From: Oceanospirillaceae bacterium
GTDB lineage: Bacteria > Pseudomonadota > Gammaproteobacteria > Pseudomonadales > Balneatricaceae
DNA length: 5,893 nucleotides
Reading direction: 5' to 3'
NCBI GenBank assembly: GCA_023954795.1
Contig: JAGSHA010000214.1
Coordinates: 1-5,893 of the forward strand
In this document: piece after piece, positions 1 through 5,893 of the stretch
Numbering within the stretch: the first letter of the stretch is position 1
Layout: every line of letters starts with the position of its first letter
Notes under the pieces: generated by a model
What the model was told of the DNA's origin: nothing
Databases searched by the model: none
What the model saw: the letters and a program-made list of their open reading frames with translations, nothing else
Program-made: the position numbers and the translations under genes

Positions 1-2988
1 CAGTATCAGACCATCTTCACCGGTTGGCAGTTCTTCCAGGGTATCAGGATCAACGATGCGGAAGGTTGAACCCGGCAATGCTAAGCCCACGGTTCCCTGC
101 TTTGTACCGACCTGAACCGTCCAGCCATCGGTGACCAGATGATCCGGCAGGTTCACACCCGCAACTGGAGTGGTTTCCGTACAGCCGTAGCCTTCCTGAA
201 TCGGCACGCGGAAACGCGCTTCGAAGGTATCCCGTACCTTCGGATCCAGCTTTTCAGCACCGGCCACCACCACACGCAAGGTTTCCAGCATCATCGGATG
301 CAGCTTGCTGTTGCGGCTGTAGATACGCAGGAAGGTCGAGGTGGCGCACATGATGGTGGCACGGAAACGTGCGACACCTTTACCGATATTCTGGGCATCT
401 GTCGGGTCGGGATGACAGATCACAGGGATACCCTCAATCAGTGGCATAAAGCAGGTCACTGTGAGGCCAAATGCGTGGAACAGCGGCAAAGTCGCCATGA
501 TCTTGTCGTAATCGCGCACGTTGAGCACATCAGAGATCTGACGCAGGTTAGCCATAATATTACGGTGGCTAAGCATCACCCCTTTAGGTGCACCTTCACT
601 ACCGGATGAGAACAAAATCGCGGCGGTATCTTCCAGATCAGTGCGTTTACACAGCATCCACTGCAACAGAAAGGTCGGTAATAACTTGACCATCCCCAGC
701 GTCATCAGCCCTTCGGCTTTGCTCACACCAGCTTTGATATCTTCCATATACAGAACATGGCGACCGGCAAAGAGCGGCTCCACATCAATACCACGCAGCT
801 TCAGCTTGGCGACAAACTTATGCGCCGTGACGATGGTGGAGACTTCAGCTTGTTCCAGTGCCGACTGCATCGACTCAGATGGTGACGTGAAGTTGATATT
901 CACGACGGTTTTACCCGCCATCAATGACGCCATGTTAGCGATGGCACCGGCATTCGTGGTGGGCATCAACAGCCCGATATTCTGACCGTCGGTTTTCTTG
1001 ATACGGCGGGCAAAAATTGTACAACCGGTCAGCAAGCGCAGATGTGTCAGCGGTGTATCTTTGACCTCAGTGATCGCCCACTCGGTCGGTTCCTGCTTTG
1101 CGGTACGAATAAAGGCTTCCGGGATCGTTTCCATACCACGGGTATGCTCTTCCCACGCATGGATCGACAATTCCGCGACCTTCTTCTTCACCATTTCAGC
1201 ATTCGAACCGATCGGCAGCTGCTTACCAAAGGCCACAATCACATCCCGTTGCAGACCGCTGTTACGCAGGGTTTTCATCTTCTCGGTTGAGCGTGAGAAA
1301 CGACTGCCCCACAAACCACGCAGGTAAAACGGGATGATCACCCCTTCAGCACCTTCACAGGCGCGCTCAAATCCACGGCGGAACTCGGCAATCTGACCGG
1401 TATGACTAATTGAACCCTCAGGGAACAAACAAACCACTTTGCCTTCGTTCAGCAACTCGGTGACTTTCTTCAGCGCGGTACGGCTCTTGGCACCTGAGAT
1501 CGGAATCACACCGTAGATATCCAGGAACCACTTCAGGTACCAGCGCTCATAGATACTGCGATCCATCACAAAATGCACATGACGTGGGCACGCCATCTGG
1601 ATCATCGCCCAATCCAACCAGCTGATATGGTTACCCAGCAGCAGCGTACCTTTGCCATCTTCCGGCAGGTTTTCAAACCCCAGCACCTGCAGTTTGTATT
1701 TGCGCTTCATCAAGCCCAGCACGATCAGGCGCAGCGAGGCTTCCGGTACTGACGTAATTGCCAGTACGGTACCCAACACCGCGACTACGGCCAGTGCCCA
1801 CAGCAACCAACGTCCGTCTACACCCACATAGGCACAGCCGACGGTGATCACCAAAAAGCCAAACATGGTCAGGTTCTGGATAAAGTTGTTACCCGCCAGT
1901 ACACGCCCGTTTTCGTTCTCTCCGGCGTTAAACTGGATCAGAGCATTCAACGGTACGTTCAGCATCGCGCCAAACAGACCAATCATCAGGAACATCACCC
2001 CCTGCCATGCCATCGATGGCATCTGAGGCAGCAGGATCAGGCCGGTGGCAACACCTGCCGCACCCAACGGAATCAGTCCGACATTGATGTGTTTCTTCGA
2101 CAGTTTGCCCGCCACAATCGACCCCAGCATGATGCCGATCCCTGCCAATGCCATCACACCCTGAATAACAAAAGTGTTGTGCTGATCTAATTGCTCTTCC
2201 GCAAACGCCGGGAACACTGCCAGCATCACCTGACTGATCGACCAGAACAGGGCCAGACCAATGATCGCCAGAAAGATCGGACGATGACTCAGGATCATGC
2301 CCAAGTTGGATTTCAGCGTTTTACCTTTGCTATACGCGCTCCAGTCGAAACGAGATTCAGTGTTGGTCTCTTGTGTCCGAGGCAAGCGGTACGCCATCGC
2401 CAGTTCCAGTAATGCACCGGCCACCAGCACCCAACCCAATGGAGCCACACGCAACAAACTCTCTTCCGGGCTCATCTGCTCTGCACCTTCTAAGCGCAGC
2501 TCAAACATCAATGAGAACACCACAATACCGCTCAGGATCGCGATCATCGTGGTCGCCTGCACCCAACCGTTACCTTCACTGAGGTTATCCGCGCCCAACA
2601 GCTCTTTGATGTAGCCGTACTTAGCAGGCGAATAGAACGCACTCTGTACCGCCAGAATAAAGGTCAAGCCAAAGGCCACGATAAACAAACCCTGGTAGTA
2701 ACAGAGCGTGATCAGCAAGGTGATCGCCACCGCAGCCCAGGCTGATTTTCGCATCACCTCGTTCTTCGGATACTTATCGGCGATATAACCGCACGGTGTG
2801 AATAACATAAAGAATGGCAGCAAAATCAAACCGTTAACGACAGCAGTCAGCAGGATTTGAACTTCACCGTCATAGGCCTTAAACAAGGTGTTCTGAATAA
2901 CGATTTTATGGCCCAGATCGACAAAGGCGTTGATAAACGCCATGGTGATAAAGGCCAGAAAACCTTTGTGTTTAATCAGGTCTTTCAC
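1..2988 (-). CDS. aas: Trifunctional LplT-PlsC-Aas fusion: lysophospholipid flippase / 2-acyl-glycerophospholipid acyltransferase / acyl-ACP synthetase (C-terminus cut off)
   Basis: The protein should recover lysophospholipids at the inner membrane: an LplT-like MFS domain flips them inward, an acyl-ACP synthetase activates a fatty acid with ATP, and the acyltransferase restores the diacyl lipid. 996 residues are visible. Residues about 1-415 are hydrophobic, with the MFS loop motif GYIADKYPK at 67-75. The PlsC domain (about 425-640) has the catalytic HX4D motif (His454, Asp459 in NHISWLDW) and FPEG at 522-525. The AMP-binding domain (from about 650) has the P-loop SSGSEGAPKG at 794-803 and GYGCTET at 933-939. 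The later adenylation motifs, including the catalytic lysine, lie beyond the edge, so about 140-150 residues are probably missing. E. coli carries lplT and aas as separate adjacent genes; here they are one frame without a break. The GTG start at 2988 was chosen for the AGGAGG nine bases upstream; it overlaps the tetR stop by four bases. Confidence 0.93.
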   Translation of the reverse strand, partial: MKDLIKHKGFLAFITMAFINAFVDLGHKIVIQNTLFKAYDGEVQILLTAVVNGLILLPFFMLFTPCGYIADKYPKNEVMRKSAWAAVAITLLITLCYYQGLFIVAFGLTFILAVQSAFYSPAKYGYIKELLGADNLSEGNGWVQATTMIAILSGIVVFSLMFELRLEGAEQMSPEESLLRVAPLGWVLVAGALLELAMAYRLPRTQETNTESRFDWSAYSKGKTLKSNLGMILSHRPIFLAIIGLALFWSISQVMLAVFPAFAEEQLDQHNTFVIQGVMALAGIGIMLGSIVAGKLSKKHINVGLIPLGAAGVATGLILLPQMPSMAWQGVMFLMIGLFGAMLNVPLNALIQFNAGENENGRVLAGNNFIQNLTMFGFLVITVGCAYVGVDGRWLLWALAVVAVLGTVLAITSVPEASLRLIVLGLMKRKYKLQVLGFENLPEDGKGTLLLGNHISWLDWAMIQMACPRHVHFVMDRSIYERWYLKWFLDIYGVIPISGAKSRTALKKVTELLNEGKVVCLFPEGSISHTGQIAEFRRGFERACEGAEGVIIPFYLRGLWGSRFSRSTEKMKTLRNSGLQRDVIVAFGKQLPIGSNAEMVKKKVAELSIHAWEEHTRGMETIPEAFIRTAKQEPTEWAITEVKDTPLTHLRLLTGCTIFARRIKKTDGQNIGLLMPTTNAGAIANMASLMAGKTVVNINFTSPSESMQSALEQAEVSTIVTAHKFVAKLKLRGIDVEPLFAGRHVLYMEDIKAGVSKAEGLMTLGMVKLLPTFLLQWMLCKRTDLEDTAAILFSSGSEGAPKGVMLSHRNIMANLRQISDVLNVRDYDKIMATLPLFHAFGLTVTCFMPLIEGIPVICHPDPTDAQNIGKGVARFRATIMCATSTFLRIYSRNSKLHPMMLETLRVVVAGAEKLDPKVRDTFEARFRVPIQEGYGCTETTPVAGVNLPDHLVTDGWTVQVGTKQGTVGLALPGSTFRIVDPDTLEELPTGEDGLIL

Positions 2989-3611
2989 TTTGTCACTCCT
3001 CCTACAGATGCGTCAGACGGCATCCAGCCATCCAGATAACGGTCGATCAGACTTTCGGTCATCTGCTGTGCCGCAGAGTCACCGCCAAAAAACAGTTTGT
3101 CGCGCAGTTTTAACTGGGTAATACCATGCACACTGCTCCACAAGGTACGGGCAGCCAGCGTAATGTCTTCCGGTGTTTCTTCCGGGTGAAGTTCAGCCAG
3201 ATCCGCTTCGATACGGGTAAACAGTTCAGCGATTGTTGCCTGCAGCCATTCCGGTGATTCATCGCCTTCGCTGGCACTGTGATCAAACAGCAGTGCCCAA
3301 CGATGTGACCATTGCTGGGCATAAGTCAGATACGCAGAAGCATAGCCTTTCAGACGCTCTCGCGGTGTAGGCGCGTCGACCTGCTGATCCAGAGCATCCA
3401 TCAGCCCACGCAATGTGCGAGCATTGATCTGCCAGCACAGGTCATCAAGGTTCTTGAATACAAGGTAGAGCGCACCGACCGAGTAACCAATCGCCGCAGC
3501 GACTTTACGCGTGCTAAGCGCCGCGCCCCCCTGCTCATCGAGCAAGGTTTCAGCGGCGGTTAATGCCATCTCCTGCAGCTCCTCGCGGGAGTGATCACTG
3601 CGTCGGGCCAT
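2985..3611 (-). CDS. TetR-family transcriptional regulator with WHG-type C-terminal domain
   Basis: A 208-residue DNA-binding regulator of normal TetR length. The N-terminal helix-turn-helix spans about residues 33-54 (TRKVAAAIGYSVGALYLVFK), with the typical TetR ending G-A-L-Y-x-x-F. The C-terminal ligand and dimer domain contains W158-SSVHG163, the signature of the WHG family of TetR C-termini. The ATG at 3611 is chosen because GAGGA lies seven bases upstream and the protein then begins just before the first helix. An in-frame ATG at 3659 adds 16 residues but falls inside an operator palindrome and has no family-like sequence. It is the first gene of an operon with the lipid acyltransferase/synthetase gene, overlapping it by four bases. 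The likely role, by inference, is repression of this operon, relieved by a fatty acid, acyl-CoA or lysolipid. The ligand cannot be read from the sequence. Confidence 0.92.
   Translation of the reverse strand: MARRSDHSREELQEMALTAAETLLDEQGGAALSTRKVAAAIGYSVGALYLVFKNLDDLCWQINARTLRGLMDALDQQVDAPTPRERLKGYASAYLTYAQQWSHRWALLFDHSASEGDESPEWLQATIAELFTRIEADLAELHPEETPEDITLAARTLWSSVHGITQLKLRDKLFFGGDSAAQQMTESLIDRYLDGWMPSDASVGGVTK
2998..3003 (-). promoter_or_regulatory. Ribosome binding site of the aas-type gene, inside tetR
   Basis: On the minus strand this reads AGGAGG, a perfect Shine-Dalgarno core, nine bases before the GTG at 2988-2986. It lies within the last codons of tetR. With the GTGA overlap of the two genes it supports both the GTG start and translational coupling. 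Confidence 0.85.
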
Positions 3612-3618
3612 GAGGTTA

Positions 3619-3623
3619 TCCTC
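3619..3623 (-). promoter_or_regulatory. Ribosome binding site of tetR
   Basis: GAGGA on the minus strand, seven bases before the ATG at 3611-3609. It decides in favour of the 208-residue start over the upstream ATG at 3659. Confidence 0.7.
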
Positions 3624-3652
3624 GTTAATATATTGGAATAGCTGACAGTTAA

Positions 3653-3665
3653 TGAACACTGTTCA
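3653..3665. promoter_or_regulatory. TetR operator O1 (proximal), perfect palindrome
   Basis: TGAACACTGTTCA is a perfect inverted repeat (TGAACA, central C, TGTTCA). It is identical to the copy at 3688-3700, with centres 35 bp apart. Its centre is about 15 bases downstream of the predicted tetR transcription start, where a bound repressor would block initiation or early elongation. It is flanked by a direct repeat CAGTTAA (3646-3652 and 3664-3670, 18 bp apart). Palindrome and duplication are seen directly; binding by the adjacent TetR is inferred from position. Confidence 0.8.
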
Positions 3666-3680
3666 GTTAAGATACAAACA

Positions 3681-3709
3681 AGGATAGTGAACACTGTTCA
3701 GAATGTAAA
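3681..3709 (-). promoter_or_regulatory. Sigma70-type promoter of the tetR-aas operon
   Basis: On the minus strand, TTTACA (3709-3704, five of six matches to the -35 consensus) is followed after exactly 17 bases by TATCCT (3686-3681, four of six matches to the -10 consensus). Transcription would start near 3674, giving a leader of about 63 bases before the tetR ATG. The sequence just upstream of the -35 box is AT-rich. Operator O2 fills the spacer and O1 lies just downstream, which independently supports this placement. Confidence 0.7.
3688..3700. promoter_or_regulatory. TetR operator O2 (distal), perfect palindrome within the promoter spacer
   Basis: This is the second exact copy of TGAACACTGTTCA. 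It lies wholly inside the 17-bp spacer (3687-3703) between the proposed -35 and -10 boxes of the minus-strand tetR promoter, so occupancy would exclude RNA polymerase. The 35-bp spacing to O1 is between three and three and a half helical turns, so the two dimers would not face exactly the same side of the DNA. Confidence 0.82.
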
Positions 3710-3734
3710 ATATTATTTCTCTTTTGAAGATTCT

Positions 3735-3750
3735 GCAGACAGCTGTCTGC
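3735..3750. repeat. Perfect 16-bp palindrome of unknown role
   Basis: GCAGACAGCTGTCTGC is perfectly self-complementary with no central gap. It differs in sequence from the two TetR operators. Its centre is about 68 bases upstream of the predicted tetR start point and about 166 bases upstream of the binding-protein ATG. Neither side has a T-run, so it is not an intrinsic terminator. It is best read as a binding site for a different dimeric regulator, perhaps acting on either divergent gene. The protein is not identifiable. Confidence 0.6.
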
Positions 3751-3842
3751 TATATGTACTGAAGGAAACCCTGTTGATTCTCACTGAACGCGGACCAAGA
3801 TAAAAAATCTAAACCGGTCTGACCACATGTACTATTTGCTAT

Positions 3843-3872
3843 TTGAACCTGCTCCCAATTTCTGGGCACAAT
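3843..3872 (+). promoter_or_regulatory. Weak candidate promoter for the binding-protein/sensor genes
   Basis: TTGAAC (3843-3848) and CACAAT (3867-3872) are separated by 18 bases, with four of six matches in each box. Transcription would begin near 3879, leaving a leader of about 30 bases. Alternatives of similar weakness exist, for example an extended -10 like TGCTATATG at 3748-3756 overlapping the 16-bp palindrome. The rightward unit may therefore need an activator. Confidence 0.3.
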
Positions 3873-3908
3873 ACAGTTTCCTGTAGCTCTCGAACGAGAA
3901 AAATAACT

Positions 3909-5024
3909 ATGAATAGTTCGATCAGGCGTGTTCTCTTTTCGTGCGCACTACTTTTAATCTCCGGCACTTGTCAGGCAATGAGTGTGACTTTCGTTAATCC
4001 CGGCAAGGAAGGGGAACGTTTCTGGGACATGGTCACCGAAACCATGCGCGCGGCGGCCGATGACTTCGAGATTGATCTGGAAGTGGTCTACGCTCAGCGT
4101 AATAGAATTCGTATGGCGGAGTTGGGCATCGAAGTGACGGAGAGGGAGGTCCCCCCCGACTATTTGATTCTGGTGAATGAAGAACAGGCCGCAGAAAAGA
4201 TCCTGGTCGCAGCCAGTCAAAAAAACATCCGCACACTGATGCTGCTGAACGACTTTTTGCCGAAGCAGCATGAGCGCATAGGCGAGCCGGGTGACAACCC
4301 CAACCTGCTGGGCGCCATTATTCCCGATAACTTCGGTGCGGGCCGACGTATGATGACGGCACTGCTGAACTGCGCTCAAAATCAACCATCGCCCCAGCCA
4401 TATCACTTTCTCGCCATCGGTGGTGACCAGACAACCCCTGCCTCCATTGAGCGAAATGAGGGTGCACTGTCCGTACTCAAAGCACACAGCGACACAATCA
4501 CGCTGGATCGTTTCCTGTATGCCAACTGGAATCAACAGGAAGCCGAGTCCCTCACCGGCAGCTATCTGAGCTGGGCACAACGTAATAACATCAAACTCTC
4601 AGCGATCTGGTCTGCCAATGATCCCATTGCCCTAGGTGCCCGTGAGGCATTAAAAAAGGGAGGACTCTTGCCAGGCCAAGATGTCTGCATGGTGGGCCTT
4701 AACTGGTCGGCCGAAGCACTCAAACTGGTGAAAAGTGGAGACCTTTTGCTATCGGATGGCGGCCACTTTCTGGCAGGCGCCTGGTCGATGGTCCTGCTGC
4801 ACGACTATCACCGCCGTATCAGCAACGGCTTCACGGGTCCCATTGGCCATGTTCACTTTCAGATGCAAAGCATTACCTACAACAACGTTGATCGTTACCT
4901 CACCTCTCTCGGTGATGAGAATTGGGGAAAAATTGACTTTACACACTTTACGCTTGGAGACAGATCAGCACATAGCGACTATGATTTTTCTTTAAAGCAT
5001 GTGCTTAACAACATTACGCACTGA
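3909..5024 (+). CDS. Periplasmic type 1 substrate-binding protein (sugar-binding/LuxP-like), probable sensor partner
   Basis: A 371-residue exported protein. Residues 1-23 form a signal peptide (RR at 6-7, hydrophobic core 8-18, likely cleavage after CQA at 21-23). The rest looks like a type 1 periplasmic binding protein fold. The mature N-terminus has a first strand VTFVNPG (26-32) and a helix with FWD (38-40), then an LILVN strand (86-90). Later come GGDQTTPASIERNEG (171-185), the second-lobe motif WSANDPIALGAREAL (234-248) and DGGHFLAGAWS (283-293). The ATG at 3909 is chosen because it starts the signal peptide; the in-frame ATG at 3843 adds 22 polar residues ahead of it. The ribosome binding site is weak (GAG at 3896-3898). 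It is followed after 15 bases by a membrane sensor gene and no transport genes are visible, so it probably presents a ligand to that sensor. The ligand is unknown. Confidence 0.9.
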   Translation: MNSSIRRVLFSCALLLISGTCQAMSVTFVNPGKEGERFWDMVTETMRAAADDFEIDLEVVYAQRNRIRMAELGIEVTEREVPPDYLILVNEEQAAEKILVAASQKNIRTLMLLNDFLPKQHERIGEPGDNPNLLGAIIPDNFGAGRRMMTALLNCAQNQPSPQPYHFLAIGGDQTTPASIERNEGALSVLKAHSDTITLDRFLYANWNQQEAESLTGSYLSWAQRNNIKLSAIWSANDPIALGAREALKKGGLLPGQDVCMVGLNWSAEALKLVKSGDLLLSDGGHFLAGAWSMVLLHDYHRRISNGFTGPIGHVHFQMQSITYNNVDRYLTSLGDENWGKIDFTHFTLGDRSAHSDYDFSLKHVLNNITH

Positions 5025-5029
5025 CCGTC

Positions 5030-5033
5030 GGAG
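5030..5033 (+). promoter_or_regulatory. Ribosome binding site of the sensor gene
   Basis: GGAG, six bases before the ATG at 5040-5042, within the 15-base gap after the binding-protein stop. It fixes the sensor start and supports co-transcription of the two genes. Confidence 0.75.
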
Positions 5034-5039
5034 AATTTG

Positions 5040-5893
5040 ATGCTGAACAAGTTTTGTTCTCTCCGCTTCAAATTGCTGGTGGTGCTGGTCCCTGCTGTCC
5101 TGATTGCCCTGTTGATCTCGTTTGGTTACTCAGCCCAAAGCGCACAACAGCAGTTTGACGAGAATATCGAGCAAAAACGAGAAAGCCTGAAGCGATATCC
5201 ATCGGTTCTGGTCGAACCCCTCTGGAACTTCAATACCGATGCCTTAAAAAGCATCACCTACGCAATGATGCTGGACCCGGACATCCTGCAAATTTCACTC
5301 CGCGATGAGGGCAATAATCTTGTCCATGAGGTCCGTTCTCCGAATTTCAGCGACGTTTCAACGGCGTTCACACTGGAAGAACCTCTGATCTACCAAAACG
5401 CTCATATCACCCAGCGAGCAGGTACCCTTACGATTATTGTCGGTAATACCAGCCTGCTGAAAGAACAAGAGGGTTACTTTCAGGAGACGCTTCTCTCTCT
5501 GCTGCTCGCCGCGATTACCATGCTTTTGGCAGTGTATGTGATCTATGCTCGCTTATTGGGGGGCCCCATCCAATCTTTGATGCAAGCGATCAATCGAAGT
5601 CAGGGAGAGCTGGACTTTGTCACGGTCAAACACCGTTCGAACGATGAACTGGGTGAAATTACCCGCGCATTTAACGAGATGCAGGGCCGCATTGAACAGA
5701 ATCATACACGCCTGAAAAACAGCGAACATCGCCTACGCACGTTGTACCACTCTACCCCTTCACTGCTTTTTAGCCTGGATGCCAGCGGCAATATCTGCGA
5801 CGCCAGTGACTACTTTCTGCAAGCCCTTGGATTTAAGCGCACAGAGATTACCGGTAAGACTCTATCCAGCCTGATTGCCAGAGAGCACCCGCC
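5040..5893 (+). CDS. Membrane sensor protein with periplasmic, HAMP and PAS domains (3' end cut off; output domain unseen)
   Basis: 284 complete codons are visible and the frame is open to the window edge. A short basic N-terminus leads to a first membrane helix (about 11-29), then a periplasmic domain of about 120 residues containing EPLWNFNTDALKSI (59-72), a motif common in the sensor domains of HAMP-containing kinases and cyclases. A second helix spans about 151-170. The HAMP domain runs about 171-223, with the conserved P176 and DELGEITRAFNEM at 202-214. A short coiled linker leads into a PAS domain from about 230 (LRTLYHSTPSLLFSLDASG). The output domain is beyond the edge and could be a histidine kinase, with or without a receiver, or a GGDEF/EAL module. 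It lies 15 bases behind the periplasmic binding protein gene and is probably signalled to by that protein, as LuxP signals to LuxQ. That coupling is inferred. Confidence 0.88.
   Translation, partial: MLNKFCSLRFKLLVVLVPAVLIALLISFGYSAQSAQQQFDENIEQKRESLKRYPSVLVEPLWNFNTDALKSITYAMMLDPDILQISLRDEGNNLVHEVRSPNFSDVSTAFTLEEPLIYQNAHITQRAGTLTIIVGNTSLLKEQEGYFQETLLSLLLAAITMLLAVYVIYARLLGGPIQSLMQAINRSQGELDFVTVKHRSNDELGEITRAFNEMQGRIEQNHTRLKNSEHRLRTLYHSTPSLLFSLDASGNICDASDYFLQALGFKRTEITGKTLSSLIAREHP

Larger units (their letters stand above)
3612..3908. other. Divergent intergenic control region
   Basis: This is 297 bases between the start codons of the divergent tetR and binding-protein genes. It holds the tetR promoter, two identical 13-bp operators, a separate perfect 16-bp palindrome and a weak candidate promoter for the rightward genes. 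The stretch at 3701-3730 is AT-rich and could help RNA polymerase binding at the tetR promoter. No credible small gene or RNA gene was seen in it. Confidence 0.8.

Noticed and set aside
139..2614. Several plus-strand open frames of 60-156 codons opposite the acyltransferase/synthetase gene
   Set aside because: They are antisense to a clearly conserved long coding frame, show no recognisable domain, and their composition is that of reverse-frame shadows.
3612..3659. Longer tetR start at the ATG at 3659, adding 16 residues
   Set aside because: That ATG lies inside operator O1 only about 15 bases from the predicted transcription start, has no ribosome binding site, and the added residues do not resemble a TetR N-terminus. 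The ATG at 3611 has GAGGA at good spacing.
3653..3700. Twin palindromes as the start of a CRISPR array or a mobile element end
   Set aside because: There are only two short copies, both placed on a promoter beside a TetR gene. There is no spacer regularity, no target-site duplication and no transposase or cas gene.
3735..3750. 16-bp palindrome as an intrinsic terminator
   Set aside because: There is no T-run on either side, no loop in the perfect palindrome, and it lies between two divergent gene starts where no transcript needs to end.
3843..3908. Longer binding-protein start at the ATG at 3843
   Set aside because: It would place 22 polar residues before a standard signal peptide, and the proposed promoter and leader overlap this stretch.
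3954..4580. 208-codon minus-strand open frame opposite the binding-protein gene
   Set aside because: It is antisense to a gene with a signal peptide and binding-protein motifs, has no credible ribosome binding site or domain, and is best explained as a shadow.

Overview
The window looks like a chromosomal stretch of a gammaproteobacterium, most likely a marine lineage. The evidence is moderate GC content, E. coli-like ribosome binding sites and a sigma70-type promoter, a three-domain Aas-type lipid repair protein, and a periplasmic binding protein paired with a HAMP/PAS sensor. The lineage is an inference from protein character and was not tested by any search.

Layout: two divergent transcription units share a 297-base intergenic region (3612-3908). 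The left unit reads on the minus strand. It holds a TetR-family regulator (3611-2985) followed by a very large gene (2988 to beyond position 1) that fuses an LplT-like lysophospholipid flippase, a PlsC-type acyltransferase and an acyl-ACP/acyl-CoA synthetase. The two genes overlap by four bases (GTGA), and a perfect AGGAGG lies inside the end of tetR, so they are almost certainly one translationally coupled operon. Two identical perfect 13-bp palindromes (TGAACACTGTTCA) sit in front of tetR. One lies exactly in the spacer of a good minus-strand promoter and the other just downstream of the predicted start point, as expected for an autorepressed TetR operon.

The right unit reads on the plus strand. 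It encodes a periplasmic type 1 binding protein with a signal peptide (3909-5024). After 15 bases comes a membrane sensor with two transmembrane segments, a periplasmic domain, a HAMP domain and a PAS domain, which runs off the right edge. No permease or ATPase gene is visible, so the pair is better read as a LuxP/LuxQ-like two-piece receptor than as a transporter. The output domain (histidine kinase, diguanylate cyclase or other) lies outside the window.

How they work together: the left unit probably recovers lysophospholipids and free fatty acids into membrane phospholipid under control of its own TetR repressor. The right unit probably senses an unidentified small ligand in the periplasm. 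Nothing in the sequence ties the two units functionally, except possibly a separate perfect 16-bp palindrome midway between them. No RNA genes, mobile elements, CRISPR arrays or terminators were found.
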